NCBI GenBank assembly: GCA_011391695.1
Contig: JAABQB010000010.1
Coordinates: forward strand, 1 to 64,000
Direction: 5' to 3'
Length of the DNA: 64,000 nucleotides
Source: Desulfobacteraceae bacterium
Lineage (GTDB): Bacteria; Desulfobacterota; Desulfobacteria; Desulfobacterales; RPRI01
In this document: positions 1 through 9,796 of the stretch, piece by piece
Numbering within the stretch: the first letter of the stretch is position 1
How the letters are laid out: the number at the start of each line of letters is the position of its first letter
Made by a program: the position numbers and the translations under genes
Notes under the pieces: model-generated
What the model was told of the DNA's origin: nothing
Databases searched by the model: none
The model's input: the letters and a program-made list of their open reading frames with translations, nothing else

Positions 1-2
1 CC

Positions 3-1370
3 GGCCGGTTTGAAACGGATGCCGTATATTTAAAGGAGTTGTATCAGGCCGAAACAGGCCTGGCACAAAGAATTTCGGCTTATCTTTCAATTCCGGTTGC
101 TCCTTTAAAAATAGACCCGGATGATATAACAAAAAATGTCCAGAAAAAACTCGCCATTAAACTGTCGCAGGAACAGCTTGGTGTTCTTGAAGGGGTATTT
201 TCACACCGCATAGCTGTAATTACTGGAGGACCCGGGACAGGCAAAACAACTCTTATTAGATCTGTTTCCGCGATCTTTGATTCTTTCGGGAAAAAGATTG
301 AGCTTGCCGCTCCAACCGGCAGGGCCGCAAGACGCCTCGCAGAAGTGACGGGACGAAAAGCTCAAACTATTCACAGGCTTCTCGGATACAACGCAATTGA
401 CGGTTGTTTCGATAAAAACCGGGACAATCCGATTGAGGCTGACGCTGTGATAATAGACGAGGCCTCGATGGTTGATACTCTTCTTATGTATAATCTCGTT
501 TCTGCAGTTCCTGTAAATTCAGTGCTTATACTTGTCGGCGATATTTTCCAGCTTCCGTCGGTCGGCCCCGGAAACGTCCTTTCAGACATGATAAGCTCCG
601 GGAAGATACCTGTTTTTTATTTGAGCAAAATATTCAGGCAGGCCGGAGAAAGCCCGATAATTGTGAATGCGCACAGGGTCCGGGAGGGTGAATTTCCTAT
701 CTTTCAACAACCGGATGCTTCAGTTTCAATATCTGAGTTCTGTTTTATCGAGCAGAATAAACCAGACCGAATACCTCCTGTTATAGTCGAGCTTTGCAAA
801 AAAACAATTCCCGACTCTTTCGGTTTTGATCCCGTAAATGATATCCAGGTTCTGACACCCATGCATAAAGGAGTTGCAGGAACCCTGAATCTGAACCAGG
901 TGCTCCAGAAGGCCTTGAACCTAAATCCCGCAATTGTTGACGCTATGGGAAGCAGGTTCAAAGAGGGCGACAAGGTGATGCATCTTAAGAATAATTACCA
1001 GAAGGAGGTATTCAACGGCGATATCGGGACTGTGGTTGAAATCGATGGAAAAAAGAAACGGCTTGTCGTGAATTATTATGACAGGCTTGTCGAATACGAC
1101 TTTGAGGAACTGGACGAGGTATCACCGGCATATGCCATATCCGTCCATAAATCCCAGGGTTCGGAATATCCGGTTGTAATTATTCCGCTTGTGACAGAAC
1201 ATTACATGCTTCTTCAAAGGAATGTCCTGTACACCGCGATAACAAGGGGGAGTAAAATGGTAATCCTGATCGGTTCAAGGCGGGCTTTTGAAATTGCCCT
1301 TAAAAATGACAAACCACGCGAGCGGCTGTCAGGCCTTAAGGAGAAGCTCAGCATTCCCCGGATGGGATGA
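3..1370 (+). CDS. recD2: RecD2/RecD-like exodeoxyribonuclease V alpha-type helicase, 5' end cut by window edge
   Basis: Walker A GGPGTGKTT, DEASMVD, GDIFQLPSVGPG, C-terminal AISVHKSQGSEYPVV and YTAITRG motifs; frame stays open upstream of the TTG at 39 to the window edge. Confidence 0.88.
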   Translation, partial: GRFETDAVYLKELYQAETGLAQRISAYLSIPVAPLKIDPDDITKNVQKKLAIKLSQEQLGVLEGVFSHRIAVITGGPGTGKTTLIRSVSAIFDSFGKKIELAAPTGRAARRLAEVTGRKAQTIHRLLGYNAIDGCFDKNRDNPIEADAVIIDEASMVDTLLMYNLVSAVPVNSVLILVGDIFQLPSVGPGNVLSDMISSGKIPVFYLSKIFRQAGESPIIVNAHRVREGEFPIFQQPDASVSISEFCFIEQNKPDRIPPVIVELCKKTIPDSFGFDPVNDIQVLTPMHKGVAGTLNLNQVLQKALNLNPAIVDAMGSRFKEGDKVMHLKNNYQKEVFNGDIGTVVEIDGKKKRLVVNYYDRLVEYDFEELDEVSPAYAISVHKSQGSEYPVVIIPLVTEHYMLLQRNVLYTAITRGSKMVILIGSRRAFEIALKNDKPRERLSGLKEKLSIPRMG

Positions 1371-1437
1371 GGAGTATCCATTTTTCATGAGCCCGCCTGA
1401 AATCAATATCACTTGTTAGAATTGGCAGCGATCTTCT

Positions 1438-2583
1438 TTATTTAAAAATATGCAGATATTCGCCATAACCTTCTTTTTCAAGCTCTTCTTTCGGAACGAA
1501 ACGGAGGGAGGCTGAGTTCATGCAGTATCTCAGGCCTGTGGGCTTTGGCCCGTCCGTGAAAACATGCCCGAGATGAGAGTCACCATGCTTGCTCCGCACC
1601 TCGGTCCGAACAGTGAACAGCCCGCGGTCCTCTTTTTCCACGATATTTGCAGGCTCAAGTGGTTTGGTGAAACTCGGCCAGCCGGTTCCCGAATCGTACT
1701 TGTCGTGAGAGCTGAAAAGCGGCTCACCCGATATGATATCAATGTAAATCCCTTCTTTTTTGTTGTCCCAGTATTCATTTTTAAACGGTGGCTCTGTGCC
1801 ATTCTTACGGGTTACCTCGTACTGCATGGGAGTCAGCTTTTTCCTGATAACATCGTCTCCGGGTTTTTTATATTTAGAGTCAATAGAAGCACCGGCAACC
1901 GGTTTTTTCTCTTCTCCCCAGACTTTTTTGATAAACTGATCCCGGCCTGAATTCCACCGATAATATTTATATTTGGTCTGATGATTTTTATAATAGTCCT
2001 GATGGTAATCCTCTGCCTTGTAAAACTTTGTGAATTGTATAATTTCAGTTGCAACCGGTTTGTTTAAATAGCCTGATTTTTCAATCTCTTTTCTCGATTC
2101 TTCAGCCAGGCGTTTTTGTTCTTCATCATGGTAAAATATGGCAGACCTGTACTGTTCTCCCCGGTCAACAAACTGGCCTCCCGCGTCCGTCGGATCCACA
2201 TGTCTAAAGAAATAGTTGAGCAGTTCTTTATATGAAACTTTTCCGGGATCATAAATTAACTGTACTGCCTCCACATGCCCGGTCCCTCCCGCCGATACTT
2301 CCTCATACTTCGGGTTCACCTTCCGGCCTCCGGTATAGCCTGATATTACTTCAACCACGCCATCGACCTTCTCAAAATCAGATTCCACGCACCAGAAACA
2401 TCCGCCGGCAAATGTGGCTGTTTGTAATTTGTTTTGCTTTTCCTCCATGACGGTATCCCTGCCTTTCTTATCTTTAGAATTATCATAAATCGTTACGGCG
2501 TACGCCATAGCTGCCGCAGCCATAAGAATCAGGATAATCTGTATAATTTTAAAAGGTTTCATGTCCTTCTCCTTAAGACCCAA
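1438..2583 (-). CDS. msrAB: Bifunctional peptide-methionine sulfoxide reductase MsrA-MsrB with N-terminal membrane anchor/signal
   Basis: MsrA GGCFWCVE motif; MsrB SGTGWPSF...HLGHVF...[11 protein letters not shown]; hydrophobic N-terminus. Confidence 0.93.
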   Translation of the reverse strand: MGLKEKDMKPFKIIQIILILMAAAAMAYAVTIYDNSKDKKGRDTVMEEKQNKLQTATFAGGCFWCVESDFEKVDGVVEVISGYTGGRKVNPKYEEVSAGGTGHVEAVQLIYDPGKVSYKELLNYFFRHVDPTDAGGQFVDRGEQYRSAIFYHDEEQKRLAEESRKEIEKSGYLNKPVATEIIQFTKFYKAEDYHQDYYKNHQTKYKYYRWNSGRDQFIKKVWGEEKKPVAGASIDSKYKKPGDDVIRKKLTPMQYEVTRKNGTEPPFKNEYWDNKKEGIYIDIISGEPLFSSHDKYDSGTGWPSFTKPLEPANIVEKEDRGLFTVRTEVRSKHGDSHLGHVFTDGPKPTGLRYCMNSASLRFVPKEELEKEGYGEYLHIFK

Positions 2584-2667
2584 AATGTTCTTTTAATAGT
2601 TTCTATTTGAATATAGGGACTATCATCGGTGTGTCAAGGAGAAGTGTCTGGAGTCCGGATGCGTAGC

Positions 2668-3027
2668 TCAAGTATGGCATTCATGCGGGTGCTCAAGACA
2701 CATAATGCCTGAATCGATCAGTCTCCCATCAAGGTAATTTTGTATAACCGTTTTAATTTCACCGGAACACCCTCTGAAAACTTTTATTCCATGACTGCCT
2801 AAAACATTTACGGCTCCTTCTCCCATATTTCCGGCCAGCATTACATTTACACCCATCAGAGATAATGTCTGGGCAATGTCTGATTTGCATCCGCAGCCTG
2901 TAGGAGAGTCAACTTTCTCTTCGAAAATAATCTCCTTATTATCATTGACTGTGAATACTGTGAAATATTCACAATGACCAAAATGGTTATCTATCCTGTT
3001 TTCCTTTGAAGGTAATGCGATTTTCAT
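2668..3027 (-). CDS. Dinitrogenase iron-molybdenum cofactor biosynthesis (NifX/NifB C-term) family protein
   Basis: MKIALPS..NRIDNHFGHCEYFTVF start and GMGEGA-like NMGEGAVNVL; typical of small NifX-family proteins. Confidence 0.85.
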   Translation of the reverse strand: MKIALPSKENRIDNHFGHCEYFTVFTVNDNKEIIFEEKVDSPTGCGCKSDIAQTLSLMGVNVMLAGNMGEGAVNVLGSHGIKVFRGCSGEIKTVIQNYLDGRLIDSGIMCLEHPHECHT

Positions 3028-3085
3028 TTTTGTATTTCTCCTTAAGATATGTTTTTGAAAAATCTTCTTGACTTCCGGATGGAAA

Positions 3086-3394
3086 CTAAATGGTTTTCAT
3101 GTTTTCGACTCTGACTTCACCCCCGGCAATTTTTAAGGCCTTCCCATGAATCAATACATCTGCAATTTTTCTGTGTGCCGAATCGATAATCCGGCCAAAT
3201 GTCTGCCGTGATATATCCATTTTGGCGGCAGCTTGTTCCTGATATAAACCTTCGAAATCGGCAAGCTTTATTGCTTCGAATTCATCAAGAGTTAAAACGA
3301 CTTCTTCCAGCAATGAGGATGGTATCCCTTTTGGTTTATAATAATTTACATCCGGAAGGCAGCCTATTTTTCTGCAATACTTGGGTCTTGTCAT
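3086..3394 (-). CDS. DUF134 family DNA-binding protein
   Basis: MTRPKYCRKIG..P.V.YYKP.G and LTLDEFEAIKLADFEGLYQEQAAAKMDISRQTFGRII helix-turn-helix region. Confidence 0.9.
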   Translation of the reverse strand: MTRPKYCRKIGCLPDVNYYKPKGIPSSLLEEVVLTLDEFEAIKLADFEGLYQEQAAAKMDISRQTFGRIIDSAHRKIADVLIHGKALKIAGGEVRVENMKTI

Positions 3395-3416
3395 AATAAC
3401 TCCTCATTAATACGCA

Positions 3417-3436
3417 TTATGAGCATATGCTCATAA
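3417..3436. promoter_or_regulatory. 20-bp perfect palindrome TTATGAGCATATGCTCATAA, candidate operator
   Basis: Read directly; 23 bp upstream of the DUF134 start codon. Confidence 0.6.
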
Positions 3437-3505
3437 ATTGTCAAGTAAATAATTTGTAATCGCCTTTTCGATTTGCAGTGATTTTTTAAAATGTCTTTCG
3501 GAACT

Positions 3506-3950
3506 TCAGTCAATTTCCCTGATGACCTGCCCTCGCGAAGTAAAAGGAATTCCCTGCTGAACTTGAGTGTCTATCATTATTGATTCGACTACAGGCTCGG
3601 CAACCCTGTTCTTTGATTCCAGAGCCAATTGCATAAGTCCTAAAAAGAGAAGAATTTGTCATTCCCATGAAAGTGGGGCACGTATTGAAGCACAGCGCTA
3701 TCCAGTCTTTTCAATATATTGCCAAAATTCCTGGATTTCCGTTTGCACGGAAATGACAGCTTTTGCAATAGGCTCATAGTTTTAAGAGTTAAATGATTTT
3801 GAAGCTGTTTTTTCAGGAGTTTTACGCCCGAATCATGACAATCTACTGCCGTAACAGTTATCGGCTGATCTGGATCGGTGTTTCTTATGCTCAAAGTAGC
3901 CGCAGGAAGGAAAGGGCTTTCACGATGATTACTCAACGAGGTATAATTAC
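3506..3950 (-). pseudogene. Degraded DUF3124-like gene interrupted by a short repeat element
   Basis: N-terminal piece SNHRESPFLPAATLSIRNTDPDQPITVTAVDCHDSGVKLLKKQL and C-terminal piece ESKNRVAEPVVESIMIDTQVQQGIPFTSRGQVIREID* resemble the DUF3124 ends but are separated by repeat sequence. Confidence 0.6.
3636..3779. repeat. Class B intergenic repeat element (copy B1)
   Basis: gtcattcccatgaaagtgggg ... ggaaatgacagcttttgcaata; internal segment matches the inverted form of the element at 7216. Confidence 0.6.
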
Positions 3951-4116
3951 GAGATAATCAAACATTATGGAATATTTGTTGTTTACTTGATTTGTAGAAA
4001 ACTTATGTATTATATAATAAGCAAACAATTTCATGTTGTCTTGATCTAATAGATAAAATCGTGCAACTTGTCATATATTTTCAACTGATACAGCAATATT
4101 AACAGGAATTAATTAC

Positions 4117-6318
4117 ATGAATAAAATCATGGTTGTGGATAACGATACGATGATGCTGGAGTTCTTGTCCGATCTTCTTGAAAATAAAGGACACCAGGTC
4201 AAAACGGCAAAAGATGGTCTTGCAGCCCTGGAAACACTGAAAACATATATCCCGGACATCATGTTCGTTGACCTTGTCATGCCGAATATCAGCGGAGACA
4301 AACTATGCCGGGCAATAAGAAGACACCCCGAGCTCAACGGTATTTATATAACTATTTTATCGGCGATCGCCGCTGAGCAGGAAATAGATATAACTGAAAT
4401 TGGCGCCAATGCCTGCATAGCCAAAGGGTCTTTTAGTAATATGGCCGAACAGGTTCTCGATCTTTTAGACCGTGTGAACAGCAAAATCCCTTATAATGTA
4501 ACAAAAAAAACAACAGAGCTCGAAGATGTCCATACAAGCAAGATCAATAAAGAGTTGTTGTATTTCAAAAGACATTCTGAAGCCATATTGAATAACCTTT
4601 CTGAAGGTATTTTAGAACTTAACCCTGATAATAAGGTGATTTACGCCAATCCTTTCGTTCAGTTGATGACGGGGAACAGGGAGGAAGATCTTTTGGGTTC
4701 ATATTTTCCTGAACTTTTTGAAGATCCTTACAGGAAAAGATTAACAGAGATGCTTCATCTTATTGATAAAGGTCCTCAGGAAATTTCCGAAGATCTGCCG
4801 GTAATGCTGAAAGGCAAAATGGTTTCCCTGAGTATTTTCCCGGTTAATGATGAAGAGCACAATTCCATCATTGTGATCCTGAATGACGTTACCGAACGCA
4901 AAAAAGCAGAACTGGCACTGGCTGAACAGAAGGATTTTTCTGAGAAAATGATCGAGAACTCGGCTGTGCCGACGTTCGTGATAAATACGCAACATGATAT
5001 TATTATATGGAATAAAGCGTGTGAAGAGCTGACCGGAATTAATGCTGCAGAAATGATCGGGACAGATAATCATTGGAAGGGTTTTTATGACCATAAACGT
5101 CCGCACGTTGCCGACATTGTGGTAGATCGAACACCAGGCAGCATGTCAGAGTATTACAGCAACTATAAGAAATCTGCTTTTGCAGAGGAGGGCCTGCAGG
5201 CAGAGGGATGGTACGCAAATTTAGGCGGAAAGAAACGATACATATTTTTTGATGCGGCGCCGATATACAGCAGTAAAGGTGAACTGGTCGGAGCTATCGA
5301 AACTCTTCATGACATTACCGATCGGAGGCGTGCAATAGACGCGCTTCGTAAAAGTGAAATGAAATACCGGGATCTCTATGATTTTTTGCCTATCCCGGTC
5401 TATGAAATGGATTTGGAAGCCAATATTACTTCTGCCAACAAAGCAATGTATAAAGCTTTTGGATATAAAGATGAGGATATCGGAAAGGGTTTGAATGCAC
5501 GGGATATTCTTTCATCAGAAGATGTCGATGAATCTGAATTAAGCATTCAAAGACTGCTGAGTGAAGAGAAAACCGAAGGCGCCGAATACACTTTAAAGAG
5601 AAAAGATGGGAGCCTCTTTTCGGCTATCATCATTTCAAGCATAAATACTCTCTGGGGCAAACCAAGAGATATCAGGGGGGTTATTGTCGATATTACCGAA
5701 CGCAAACTTTTCGAGCATGAATTGAGTGAGACCACGGAGAAACTCAGGAAGAACCTGATAGGGACTATGCAAACTTTATCACTGACTATAGAAACGCGGG
5801 ATCCTTATACTGCAGGCCACCAGAAAGCGGTTTCAAAACTTGCCCGCGCAATTGCGCAGGAGATGGGATTATCAGCAGATATCATTGACAATATAAGGAT
5901 GGCAGGCGCAATCCATGATATCGGCAAAATTGCGGTACCTGCCGAAATATTAAGCAAGCCAGGGAGACTGACAAATATAGAAATGAGCCTTATAAGGACT
6001 CATGCTGAGTCTGGTTATAACATATTAAAAGATGCTGAGTTGCCCTATCCCATAGCCGAAATAACTCTTCAGCATCATGAGAGAATGGATGGTTCAGGAT
6101 ATCCGCAGGGCTTAAAAGGAGACCAGATACTTATCGAAGCCCGCATTATAAGCGTAGCCGATGTGGTTGAGGCCATCTTCTCTCATCGTCCTTACCGTCC
6201 ATCCCTTGGCATAGATATAGCCCTTGAGGAGATCGAAAAGAACAAGGGATTATTCTACGATGCCCAGATTGCGGATGCATGCCTGAGACTTTTCAGAGAG
6301 AAGGGTTATAAAATGTGA
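4117..6318 (+). CDS. Response regulator: REC + multiple PAS/PAC + HD-GYP domain
   Basis: REC VVDNDTMMLEFL..DIMFVDLVMP; PAS repeats; HD-GYP HDIGKI...HHERMDGSGYP. Confidence 0.93.
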   Translation: MNKIMVVDNDTMMLEFLSDLLENKGHQVKTAKDGLAALETLKTYIPDIMFVDLVMPNISGDKLCRAIRRHPELNGIYITILSAIAAEQEIDITEIGANACIAKGSFSNMAEQVLDLLDRVNSKIPYNVTKKTTELEDVHTSKINKELLYFKRHSEAILNNLSEGILELNPDNKVIYANPFVQLMTGNREEDLLGSYFPELFEDPYRKRLTEMLHLIDKGPQEISEDLPVMLKGKMVSLSIFPVNDEEHNSIIVILNDVTERKKAELALAEQKDFSEKMIENSAVPTFVINTQHDIIIWNKACEELTGINAAEMIGTDNHWKGFYDHKRPHVADIVVDRTPGSMSEYYSNYKKSAFAEEGLQAEGWYANLGGKKRYIFFDAAPIYSSKGELVGAIETLHDITDRRRAIDALRKSEMKYRDLYDFLPIPVYEMDLEANITSANKAMYKAFGYKDEDIGKGLNARDILSSEDVDESELSIQRLLSEEKTEGAEYTLKRKDGSLFSAIIISSINTLWGKPRDIRGVIVDITERKLFEHELSETTEKLRKNLIGTMQTLSLTIETRDPYTAGHQKAVSKLARAIAQEMGLSADIIDNIRMAGAIHDIGKIAVPAEILSKPGRLTNIEMSLIRTHAESGYNILKDAELPYPIAEITLQHHERMDGSGYPQGLKGDQILIEARIISVADVVEAIFSHRPYRPSLGIDIALEEIEKNKGLFYDAQIADACLRLFREKGYKM

Positions 6319-6391
6319 AATTGACCATACACGGTGACATGCAAGAAGATGTTATCTGCCATCCGATTAAAACGAGAAAACGGATTGTTTA

Positions 6392-7210
6392 ATGGCTAGT
6401 CCCCACTGGATCAAAACAATCATCAACAAAACCTTTGCTGGGCGCTTTTTCTTTTCCAAACTGACACATTATCCGATAATAGGCCGTATTGTTGATCATG
6501 CCCTGTTCGACGGGGATGATATCCTGTATTTGCTCAGAGATAAGGCGATACCTGTCAATGCGTCCATTGACCGGCCGGAAAGCCTAATGGTTCCATCCCT
6601 TGTTGTTGATCATTTTATCCGGGAGGCAAATTATCACTGGATCATGGATTTCTGCATCTGCCGGGATTCTGCCGGTTGCCGGGATTATCCCGTTGGTCTT
6701 GGCTGCATGTTTCTGGGAGAGGCCGCAATGGATATAAATCCGAAATTCGGACGCCATGCTACATTGCAGGAAGCGCTCGGGCATGCGAAGCTCTGCCGGG
6801 AAGCCGGGCTTGTGCACCTCATAGGCCGCAACAAACTTGATGCTGTTTGGCTGGGTGTCGGTCCCGGCCGAAAGCTTCTTACGATATGCAACTGCTGCCC
6901 GTGCTGCTGCCTGTGGAAAATGCTGCCGGCAATCACTCCTGCAATAGGCGGTAAAGTCTCCAGAATGCCTGGGATATCGGTTCGCGTAAACGATCAATGC
7001 TTAGGATGCGGCACCTGTACAACAAATATCTGCTTCGTGAACGCGATTCATGTTGAAAACAAACATGCCGTGATAAATGAACTGGAATGCAGGGGGTGCG
7101 GCCGGTGTGTTGAGTCATGCCCTAATAATGCCATAGAAGTAATAATTGAAAACAGCAGCTTTGTAAACGATACAATAAAGAGGATATCTGACTTGGTTGA
7201 TGTAACATAA
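6392..7210 (+). CDS. Cysteine-rich 4Fe-4S ferredoxin-domain protein
   Basis: CICRDSAGC, CNCCPCCC, CLGCGTCTTNIC and canonical CRGCGRCVESCP. Confidence 0.8.
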   Translation: MASPHWIKTIINKTFAGRFFFSKLTHYPIIGRIVDHALFDGDDILYLLRDKAIPVNASIDRPESLMVPSLVVDHFIREANYHWIMDFCICRDSAGCRDYPVGLGCMFLGEAAMDINPKFGRHATLQEALGHAKLCREAGLVHLIGRNKLDAVWLGVGPGRKLLTICNCCPCCCLWKMLPAITPAIGGKVSRMPGISVRVNDQCLGCGTCTTNICFVNAIHVENKHAVINELECRGCGRCVESCPNNAIEVIIENSSFVNDTIKRISDLVDVT

Positions 7211-7215
7211 GTATT

Positions 7216-7367
7216 GACGGTTTTGTAAAAAGTCTAAAAATCGTCACTCCCTGAAAACCGGGAGTCCAGAACAGGTTGAAAAGACTGGATAGCGCTGGTG
7301 CTTCACTATGTGCCCAGCTTTCGCGGGAATGACATAAGAGGGCATATAATTAGCTTTTTACGAAGGC
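7216..7367. repeat. Class B intergenic repeat element (copy B2)
   Basis: TGACGGTTTTGTAAAAAGTC left end and AGCTTTTTACGAAGGC right end; internal cgtcactccc..gggagtccag and cgcgggaatgac. Confidence 0.65.
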
Positions 7368-7518
7368 AATAAACTACCCCGCAGCAGAGCTGCGAGGTAT
7401 CTGGAATACGGAATACAGTAGTCAGAAGTCAGAATTATTTTGAAAATATTTTAATCCCTCTTCTGGATTCTGGATTCTTACCCCGAAGCATAGCTTCGAA
7501 GAATTCTTTTGATTAAAA

Positions 7519-8115
7519 ATGGACAAATACGCAAATTACGATGATTTGAAACTGCATGAAATAAAAGGAGAGGATTATGTAATACTCTCACGGGCAGGAA
7601 CTTCCCTTATTGCCGTTATAGCGCTTCATGGAGGGGGCATAGAACCGGGAACTGTTGACATTGCTGATATTCTGGCAGGTGCAGAGCATAGTTTTTACGC
7701 ATTTAAAGGAATAAAAAAGAAGGGGAATGCGGTATTACATATTTCGAGCACCAGATTTGATGAGCCGGAGGGAATAACAATTGCAGAAAAGGCGGAAATA
7801 GTTGTTTCGATTCACGGGTGTCGTGGTAAATACGACAAGGTTTTTGTCGGAGGCAGAAATCAGAACCTGAAGGAGAAAATATGTTATATGCTGGAAAAAG
7901 CCGGTTTCAATTCCGAAATATCTGAAAAAGAAGGGTTGCATGGTCAGCATCCTGAAAATATATGCAATCGATGCCAGTCCGGTGGGGGAGTGCAACTGGA
8001 AATATCAAGAGGTCTGAGAGAGAAAATGTTCGACAATCTTGGAAGACGAAGATTGAGAAAAAGAAATAAGCTGTTTTTCAGGTTCGTGGAAACGTTGAGA
8101 GAAGCACTCAGATGA
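7519..8115 (+). CDS. Poly-gamma-glutamate hydrolase family protein
   Basis: ALHGGGIEPGT, FYAFKGIK, LHISSTRFDEP, VSIHGCRG, VFVGGRN motifs. Confidence 0.82.
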   Translation: MDKYANYDDLKLHEIKGEDYVILSRAGTSLIAVIALHGGGIEPGTVDIADILAGAEHSFYAFKGIKKKGNAVLHISSTRFDEPEGITIAEKAEIVVSIHGCRGKYDKVFVGGRNQNLKEKICYMLEKAGFNSEISEKEGLHGQHPENICNRCQSGGGVQLEISRGLREKMFDNLGRRRLRKRNKLFFRFVETLREALR

Positions 8116-8142
8116 GAAAGTCATTGGAGTAAGGGGAAAAAT

Positions 8143-9783
8143 ATGCTGCATAAAGGGAAAAGTTACGATGAGATCTGCCGGTCTTTTAAATGGGAGATAC
8201 CGGCAAATTATAATATCGGAGTGGACATATGCGAAAAATGGGCAGGTCAGCGGTATCGTCTTGCCCTGATATACGAAGATGAAGCAGGCCGGGTAGAAAA
8301 ATACACTTTCTGGGAGTTAAAACAGCTCTCAAACCGCCTCGCAAACGGACTGCTCCATGCTGGGATTAAAAAAGGGGACCGCATTGGCATCCTTTTATCC
8401 CAGTCTCCTGAAACGGCTTTAACACATATTGCTGCATATAAAATCGGAGCTATTGCTGTGCCTCTTTTCACTCTCTTCGGAGCCGATGCGCTCGAGTACC
8501 GGCTATCAAACAGCGAGGCCACATGCATTGTCACGGATGAGGGAAACATTCCTAAAGTGATGGAAATCCGGGAAAAACTTCCTCTTCTGAAGGTTGTGAT
8601 AGTTACCGGCGGCAAAGCAGCAGGTAAGGCGCTCGATTTCTGGGACCTGATTGAAAAGGGAAGCTGCGAGTTTACCCCTGCAATAACAAAGGCGGATGAT
8701 CCTGCTCTCATTATCTACACATCCGGAACAACTGGTCCTCCCAAAGGAGCGCTGCACGCGCATCGTGTACTTCTCGGGCATCTTCCTGGAGTCGAGTTTC
8801 CGCATAACTTTTTCCCGGAAGAGGACGACCTTTTCTGGACTCCCGCCGACTGGGCCTGGATCGGTGGACTGATAGACGTTCTTTTCCCGAGCTGGCACCA
8901 TGGTATTCCTGTTGTCGCCAGAAGGGCAAAAAAATTTGATCCTGAAGAAGCCTTTCGCCTTATTGCAAAGCACGGCATAAGGAATGCTTTCATGCCGCCG
9001 ACAGCTTTAAAGATGATGCGTCAGGTCAATGATCCCCGTCTCCGACATGATTATTGCATGCGTTCTATCGGAAGCGGGGGAGAAACTCTGGGGGAAGGAC
9101 TTCTTGAGTGGGGAAAAAACGTCATGGGGATTGACATAAACGAGTTTTACGGACAGACGGAAGTCAATCTTGTCGTGGGAAACTGCGCAAGTATAATGGA
9201 TATCCGTCCGGGCTCGATGGGAAGGGCGATTCCGGGGCACACTGTAGATGTCGTGGATGAGTCGGGAACGCCGGTCGCGCCCGGCATCGTAGGAGAGATC
9301 GGGATAAAACGTCCTGATCCGGTGATGTTTCTCGGATACTGGAGGAATCCAGAAGCTACAATAAGCAAATTCGCTGGCGACTGGTGTCTTACAGGCGACC
9401 TTGCAAAAAAAGATGAAGACGGATACTTCTGGTTTGTCGGACGAAAAGACGACCTTATAACGAGCTCAGGTTACCGGATAGGGCCTGCCGAGATAGAAGA
9501 TTGCATTTTAAAGCACCCTGCCGTGACTATGGTTGCTGTTGTCGGCAGCCCGGACAAAGTTCGCACCGAAATCGTGAAAGCATTTATAGTTTTAAGGCCG
9601 GGAGTTAAAGCCGGGTCTGAACTTGAAGATGAAATAAAAAACTTTGTCAAGGTTCGCCTTGCGGCCCATGAATATCCGAGGGAAATCGAATTTGTGGATT
9701 CGCTTCCTATGACCGCAACCGGTAAGATTATACGCAGAGAACTGAAAAAACTTGAAATAGATAGAAAGAAAGGTGAGCTTTAA
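8143..9783 (+). CDS. AMP-dependent acyl-CoA synthetase
   Basis: YTSGTTGPPKGALHAHR, YGQTEVN, GDLAKKDEDGYFWFVGRKDDLITSSGYRIGPAEIE, PMTATGKIIRREL. Confidence 0.92.
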   Translation: MLHKGKSYDEICRSFKWEIPANYNIGVDICEKWAGQRYRLALIYEDEAGRVEKYTFWELKQLSNRLANGLLHAGIKKGDRIGILLSQSPETALTHIAAYKIGAIAVPLFTLFGADALEYRLSNSEATCIVTDEGNIPKVMEIREKLPLLKVVIVTGGKAAGKALDFWDLIEKGSCEFTPAITKADDPALIIYTSGTTGPPKGALHAHRVLLGHLPGVEFPHNFFPEEDDLFWTPADWAWIGGLIDVLFPSWHHGIPVVARRAKKFDPEEAFRLIAKHGIRNAFMPPTALKMMRQVNDPRLRHDYCMRSIGSGGETLGEGLLEWGKNVMGIDINEFYGQTEVNLVVGNCASIMDIRPGSMGRAIPGHTVDVVDESGTPVAPGIVGEIGIKRPDPVMFLGYWRNPEATISKFAGDWCLTGDLAKKDEDGYFWFVGRKDDLITSSGYRIGPAEIEDCILKHPAVTMVAVVGSPDKVRTEIVKAFIVLRPGVKAGSELEDEIKNFVKVRLAAHEYPREIEFVDSLPMTATGKIIRRELKKLEIDRKKGEL

Positions 9784-9796
9784 ATCTTTTCGCTCT

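Noticed and set aside
8506-8973. Overlapping antisense ORFs within the acyl-CoA synthetase
   Set aside because: No conserved motifs; the sense frame carries all adenylate-forming motifs.
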